A DNA stretch of 8,826 nucleotides from Bryobacterales bacterium (GTDB lineage Bacteria; Acidobacteriota; Terriglobia; Bryobacterales; Bryobacteraceae). The stretch lies in the NCBI GenBank assembly GCA_025353235.1, contig JANXQZ010000817.1:1-8826 (forward strand). The letters run 5' to 3'. Below, one piece after another: positions 5,099-8,826 of this stretch (position 1 is the first letter of the stretch; every line of letters begins with the position of its first letter). Position numbers and translations under genes: made by a program. Under the pieces are notes generated by a model. That model did no database searches, had not been told where the DNA came from, and saw only the letters and a program-made list of their open reading frames with translations.

Positions 5099-7768
5099 AT
5101 GAAACGAATCCTGCTCCTTGCTGTTTATTCACTTCTACTGACGGGTTCACTCTCCGCCCAGAAGAAAGACGCTTCCGGAATGCCGCCGCTGATCGATCGC
5201 GAACTGCTATTCGGCAATCCGGAAATTGCCGGCGCACAGATCTCTCCCGACGGCAAATACATCGCGTTCCTGAAACCCTGGAAGGACACCCGCAATGTGT
5301 GGGTGAAGAAAGTGGACGAGCCGTTCTCCGCCGCCCGCTTGCTGACTAGTGAAATCAAGCGGCCAATTCCCGGCTACTTCTGGACGCGCGATGGCAAATA
5401 CATTCTCTATGTTAAAGACAACGACGGAGATGAGAACTTTAATGTCTACGCAGTGGACCCCGGTGCGGACACGCCTCAATCGCGCGACCTTACCGGTCTA
5501 AAAGGTGTGCGCGTCACGCCTTACGATCTTCCCAAGAACGATCCGGACACGATCTATATCGGGCTAAACGATCGCGATAAGGCGTGGCACGATTTATATA
5601 AACTGAAAATCTCCACCGGCGAAAAGACCCTCGTCCGCAAGAACACCGACAAGATATCGGGCTGGATTTTTGACCTTGAGGGCAATCTCAAGCTGGCCAC
5701 GCGAACCGCCGACAGCGGCGAGCAGGAAGTTCTGCGGGTGGATGCGACCGGTTTTAAGACCATCTATTCCTGCAGCGTTTTTGAGGAGTGCAATCCGGTC
5801 CGCTTTAGCAAGGATGGCAAGCGGGTTTACATGCGGACGAACAAAGGGGATGGAACCGACTTAGTGGAATTGACGGTCTTCAATCCAGAAAGCGGAAAGA
5901 TGGACAAGATTGAATCGGATCCGCTGAAGCGCGTAGACCTCGCCAACGCAATGTTCTCCGAGGTGAGCGACGAACTGGTCCTGACCACCTACATGGACGA
6001 TCGCGTGCGCCGTTATTTCCACGATAAAAAGTTCGAGGCCGATTATCAATGGTTGAAGAGTCGACTGCCCGGCAAAGAAGTAGGTGTTGGTTCCCGCACC
6101 AAAGATGAAACGATGTGGCTGATAAGCGCCAATGGCGATACCGAGCCTGGCCAGACATACCTGTTTGATCGCACCAACCGCAAGCTCACGCCGCAATATA
6201 CGATTTTCGAGAAGCTCAACCGCGGCGACTTGGCGCCGATGAAATCAGTGCGTTATAAATCATCGGATGGTCTGGAAGTGCCAGCATATTTGACGCTGCC
6301 GAAGGGTGTGCCGGCCAAGGGTCTGCCCATGATTGTGTTCCCGCACGGAGGTCCTTGGGCGCGCGACCAATGGGGCTTTAATCCTTGGGCGCAGTTTCTG
6401 GCGAATCGGGGTTATGCGGTGCTGATGCCGGAATTCCGCGGGTCCACCGGCTATGGCAAGAAGTTCCTGAACGCAGGCAACGGCGAGTGGGGACGCAAGA
6501 TGCAAGATGACATCACGTGGGGCGTGAAGTATCTGGTGGCCGAAGGCATCGCCGATCCGAAGCGCGTCGGGATCATGGGCGGATCGTACGGAGGATATGC
6601 GACGCTGGCGGGCGTGGCGTTTACGCCGGACTTGTATCGCGCGGCGGTCGACATCGTGGGGCCGGCGAACCTCATCACGCTGCTGGAAGCGATCCCGCCA
6701 TATTGGGAAGCAGCCCGGAAAATCATGTACTCCCGCATGGCGGACATGGCCACTCCGGAAGGGAAGGCGTGGCTGAAGGAACGTTCGCCGCTGAATTCGG
6801 CCGACAAGATCAAGACGGCACTTATGGTGGTGCAAGGAGCTAATGATCCTCGAGTAAACAGGCGAGAGGCGGAACAGATTGTGATCGCACTGCGCGATCG
6901 CAAGTTTCCGGTGGAGTATTTGCTGGCCGACGACGAAGGGCACGGCTTCGCTCGGCCCGTCAACAATATGGCAATGTTCATGGCGGTGGAAAAGTTCCTC
7001 GCTTCTAATCTGGACGGCCGTTATCAATCTGGCGGCACGCCGGAGGTGACCGCCCGCCTGAAGGAAATCACGGTTGATCCGAAATCGGTGGTGGTGACGA
7101 AGATCGCAGATTCCTCCAAGGTGGGTGCTCCGAAGCCGGTGTCGGAGCTCACAGCCGGCACCTATAAGTACGATGCCAAAATGTCCATGGGCGGCCAACA
7201 AATGGCTTTGAAGCTGTCGACCGAAATTAAGGATGAGAACGGTGCGTGGGTTGCCACCGACACGATGGAGACGCCGATGGGCCCGGCAACTGACATTACT
7301 ACGCTGGACAAGGGAACTCTCCTGGTTCGCAAGCGCAGCGTCAAGCAGGGGCCGATGGCTATCACGGTGGATTTTGCCGGGGATGGCAAAGCCACGGGCA
7401 CGATGAGCATGAACGGCAAAGATAAGCCCATGGATGTGGATCTAGGCGGTCCGGTGTTCGGCGATGCGGCTGGCGCCTACTTCGTGCTCGGAACCCTTCC
7501 GCTGGCTGACGGGTATACGACTACGTTCCGAAATTTGGATCTGCAGAAGCAGAAGGCGAAGCTGCTGGCATTGGCTGTGACTGGATCCGAGAGTGTGACC
7601 GTGCCTGCTGGATCGTTCGACGCATATAAGGTGGAACTGAAATCGGCGGACGGGGGAGCGGATCAAACTACGGTTTGGATTGACAAAAAATCGCACCATC
7701 CTGTGAAGATATCGGCGGTGATGGCTTCGATGGGCGGAGCTACGCTGACTGCAGAGTTGCTGCCGTAA
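5099..7768 (+). CDS. Secreted S9 (prolyl oligopeptidase family) serine peptidase with C-terminal beta-rich extension
   Basis: This 889-residue protein is a serine peptidase of the S9 family, cleaving peptides after export. A Sec signal peptide is clear (MKRILLLAVYSLLLTGSLSA, cleavage likely after A20). Residues about 35-375 form a beta-propeller with WD40-like repeats (SPDGKYIAF, TRDGKYILY, SKDGKRVYM). Residues about 380-637 are the alpha/beta-hydrolase domain: HGGPWARDQWGF (oxyanion region, 416-427), nucleophile S496 in GGSYGG, D583 in NDPRV and H615 in DEGHGF, so the triad is complete. Related peptidases usually end soon after the RYQSGGTPEVTARLKE stretch (641-656); this one continues about 200 residues into a separate domain (about 683-889) with TVPAGSFDAYKVEL and VWIDKKSHHPVKI, reminiscent of DUF3108-like domains. 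ATG 5099 has GGAAG four bases upstream. Exact cleavage specificity (prolyl, dipeptidyl or acylaminoacyl) cannot be read from sequence. Confidence 0.94.
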   Translation: MKRILLLAVYSLLLTGSLSAQKKDASGMPPLIDRELLFGNPEIAGAQISPDGKYIAFLKPWKDTRNVWVKKVDEPFSAARLLTSEIKRPIPGYFWTRDGKYILYVKDNDGDENFNVYAVDPGADTPQSRDLTGLKGVRVTPYDLPKNDPDTIYIGLNDRDKAWHDLYKLKISTGEKTLVRKNTDKISGWIFDLEGNLKLATRTADSGEQEVLRVDATGFKTIYSCSVFEECNPVRFSKDGKRVYMRTNKGDGTDLVELTVFNPESGKMDKIESDPLKRVDLANAMFSEVSDELVLTTYMDDRVRRYFHDKKFEADYQWLKSRLPGKEVGVGSRTKDETMWLISANGDTEPGQTYLFDRTNRKLTPQYTIFEKLNRGDLAPMKSVRYKSSDGLEVPAYLTLPKGVPAKGLPMIVFPHGGPWARDQWGFNPWAQFLANRGYAVLMPEFRGSTGYGKKFLNAGNGEWGRKMQDDITWGVKYLVAEGIADPKRVGIMGGSYGGYATLAGVAFTPDLYRAAVDIVGPANLITLLEAIPPYWEAARKIMYSRMADMATPEGKAWLKERSPLNSADKIKTALMVVQGANDPRVNRREAEQIVIALRDRKFPVEYLLADDEGHGFARPVNNMAMFMAVEKFLASNLDGRYQSGGTPEVTARLKEITVDPKSVVVTKIADSSKVGAPKPVSELTAGTYKYDAKMSMGGQQMALKLSTEIKDENGAWVATDTMETPMGPATDITTLDKGTLLVRKRSVKQGPMAITVDFAGDGKATGTMSMNGKDKPMDVDLGGPVFGDAAGAYFVLGTLPLADGYTTTFRNLDLQKQKAKLLALAVTGSESVTVPAGSFDAYKVELKSADGGADQTTVWIDKKSHHPVKISAVMASMGGATLTAELLP

Positions 7769-7774
7769 GGAGGT
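7766..7774 (+). other. Orphan Shine-Dalgarno-like sequence overlapping the peptidase stop codon
   Basis: TAAGGAGGT is a near-perfect match to the 16S anti-Shine-Dalgarno complement and includes the TAA stop of the peptidase gene. No ATG, GTG or usable TTG follows at 5-12 bases; TTG at 7782 hits a stop after two further codons. The next real start is 39 bases away. It may be chance or may hold terminating ribosomes near the next gene. Confidence 0.3.
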
Positions 7775-7812
7775 TCAATATTTGCTAGCCTGATCTTCTG
7801 AGGTCTCACACC

Positions 7813-8826
7813 GTGCCGTTTGACGCACCCGATTTACAGACGAAAACCGACGCACGAGTTACAAGATTGCCTGCCCCTGGGGATCCTGGCCAGGAGAGAT
7901 TTGTGCCTGGCGCTGTTCTTGCGGGGCGCTATAGGGTTACTAGCCTGATTGGCCGCGGTGGAATGGGTGAAGTGTACCGGGCAACGGATCTGTTCCTCGG
8001 CCAGACTGTGGCACTCAAATTCCTGTCTGAAGAATCGGCAGCAGACGAGTTGGCCTGTGAGCGATTGATCAATGAAGTCCGCACTGCGCGGGCGATCACG
8101 CATCCGAACGTATGCCGTGTACACGATATCGGCAAGGTCGATGGCCTGCTCTACATTTCAATGGAGTATGTCGATGGCGAGGATCTTGCGTCACTGCTGT
8201 CGCGCATAGGCCGACTGCCCCCGGATAAAGCGATAGAGGTGGCGGCGAGCATCTGTGCAGGTTTGGCTGCAGCGCATCAGAAAGGTGTCCTGCACCGCGA
8301 TCTTAAACCCGCGAACATCATGCTCGACGGTCGCGGAAACACGCGCATAATGGATTTCGGCCTCGCTGCAGCGGACCTGGTTGGTCCTCTGGAGGCGCGC
8401 AATGGAACGCCCGCCTATATGGCCCCCGAGCAACTTGCGGGAGAAGCAGTGTCGGTTAAGAGCGACCTCTATGCGCTCGGTCTCGTGCTCTTTGAAATCT
8501 TCACCGGAAAGCGCCCATTCGACGCCCTCTCGCGCTTGGAATTGCTTCATCACCGTCGGCGTGGATTGACGGATCGACCGTCGACGGCCACCAAGGACTT
8601 AGATCCAAATGTCGAGCGAATCATCGAAGCGTGTCTGGATTCCGATCCAAACCGTCGACCTAATTCCGCTTCAGCGGTTGCCTCCGCTCTGCCGTTAGGA
8701 AGTCCTCTGGCTGCTGTGCTCGCCGCAGGGCGAACGCCGTCGCCCGAAGTGGTCGCCGAGGGTTTTGGTGACGACGGGCTGCGTCCCAGTGTCGCATTCA
8801 CCATCGCAGGCCTAACCTTAGTGGGC
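7813..8826 (+). CDS. Hanks-type serine/threonine protein kinase, membrane-anchored, 3' end cut by window edge
   Basis: This is a eukaryotic-like Ser/Thr kinase; 338 codons are open up to the window edge. The kinase domain (about residues 40-300) has all key elements: glycine loop GRGGMGEVY (47-55), ATP-binding K69 in VALK, helix-C E88, catalytic HRDLKPAN (161-168, D163), DFG (181-183), GTPAYMAPE and the SDLYALGLVLFE helix. A linker follows (LAAVLAAGRTPSPEVVAEG), and the window ends as a hydrophobic segment starts (SVAFTIAGLTLVG), so the kinase is probably anchored with an extracytoplasmic or multi-span C-terminal part. I chose GTG 7813, with TGAGG 9 bases upstream; the ERFVPGAVLAGRYR stretch before the glycine loop is family-like and supports an early start. 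GTG 7903 is an alternative. The 44-base gap after the peptidase gene and same strand allow co-transcription. The phosphorylation target is unknown. Confidence 0.95.
   Translation, partial: MPFDAPDLQTKTDARVTRLPAPGDPGQERFVPGAVLAGRYRVTSLIGRGGMGEVYRATDLFLGQTVALKFLSEESAADELACERLINEVRTARAITHPNVCRVHDIGKVDGLLYISMEYVDGEDLASLLSRIGRLPPDKAIEVAASICAGLAAAHQKGVLHRDLKPANIMLDGRGNTRIMDFGLAAADLVGPLEARNGTPAYMAPEQLAGEAVSVKSDLYALGLVLFEIFTGKRPFDALSRLELLHHRRRGLTDRPSTATKDLDPNVERIIEACLDSDPNRRPNSASAVASALPLGSPLAAVLAAGRTPSPEVVAEGFGDDGLRPSVAFTIAGLTLVG
7892..7905 (+). promoter_or_regulatory. Internal ribosome binding site and alternative GTG start in the kinase gene
   Basis: AGGAG at 7892-7896 stands 6 bases before an in-frame GTG at 7903, a better spaced site than that of the chosen start at 7813. 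Starting here would give a kinase 30 residues shorter, beginning MPGAVLAGRYR, with the entire catalytic domain intact. The upstream residues look family-like, so I treat this as an alternative only. Confidence 0.3.

Noticed and set aside
6260..7201. Open frame of 313 codons on the minus strand
   Set aside because: It lies wholly antisense to the catalytic and C-terminal part of the S9 peptidase gene, has a His/Arg-rich composition typical of a shadow frame and no recognisable domain.
7785..7949. 10-base repeat CTAGCCTGAT at 7785-7794 and 7940-7949
   Set aside because: Dozens of 10-base coincidences are expected in a window of this size, and the second copy lies inside kinase coding sequence.
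1..8826. An undescribed defence, mobile or CRISPR-like system
   Set aside because: All large frames belong to recognised families, no regular repeats, integrase, transposase, toxin-antitoxin pair or composition break was seen; novelty is limited to small features.

Overview
The window looks like chromosomal DNA from a soil-type Acidobacteriota bacterium, but this is an inference from gene content and protein style, not from a marker gene. The pointers are a short KdpD-type kinase beside kdp genes, a large secreted S9 peptidase with an extra C-terminal domain, and a Ser/Thr kinase whose post-kinase segment resembles a type I associate with acidobacteria and myxobacteria. Coding density is high. 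I see no rRNA, tRNA, CRISPR array, insertion sequence or phage gene.

Left half, minus strand (3599 down to 1): a high-affinity potassium uptake locus, transcribed leftward. It begins with a KdpD-type histidine kinase lacking the usual cytoplasmic N-terminal KdpD/Usp half, and the response regulator KdpE follows 7 bases later. A gap of 70 bases carries a tandem 11-bp direct repeat that looks like a KdpE operator. Then come two 27-residue single-span membrane microproteins, an unnamed one and KdpF, and then kdpA, which runs off the left edge after 408 codons. kdpB and kdpC would be expected just outside. The implied logic is that the sensor pair responds to K+ limitation or osmotic stress and switches on the transporter from the operator in front of the microproteins.

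Right half, plus strand (3648 to 8826): three genes read rightward. The first, divergent from kdpD across only 48 bases, encodes a probable exported glycoside hydrolase of the glucoamylase-like PF10091/GH144 type, likely acting on beta-1,2-glucans. The second encodes a secreted S9 prolyl-oligopeptidase-family serine peptidase with a complete Ser/Asp/His triad and an added beta-rich C-terminal domain of about 200 residues; it has a good candidate promoter. The third is a membrane-anchored Hanks-type Ser/Thr kinase cut by the right edge just as its first transmembrane segment begins. These three genes do not form an obvious pathway with each other.

Most of the window is ordinary. The points that deserve a second look are the unnamed microprotein paired with KdpF, the truncated KdpD, the clean tandem operator, the very short divergent promoter region with a possible leaderless GTG start, and the C-terminal extension on the S9 peptidase.
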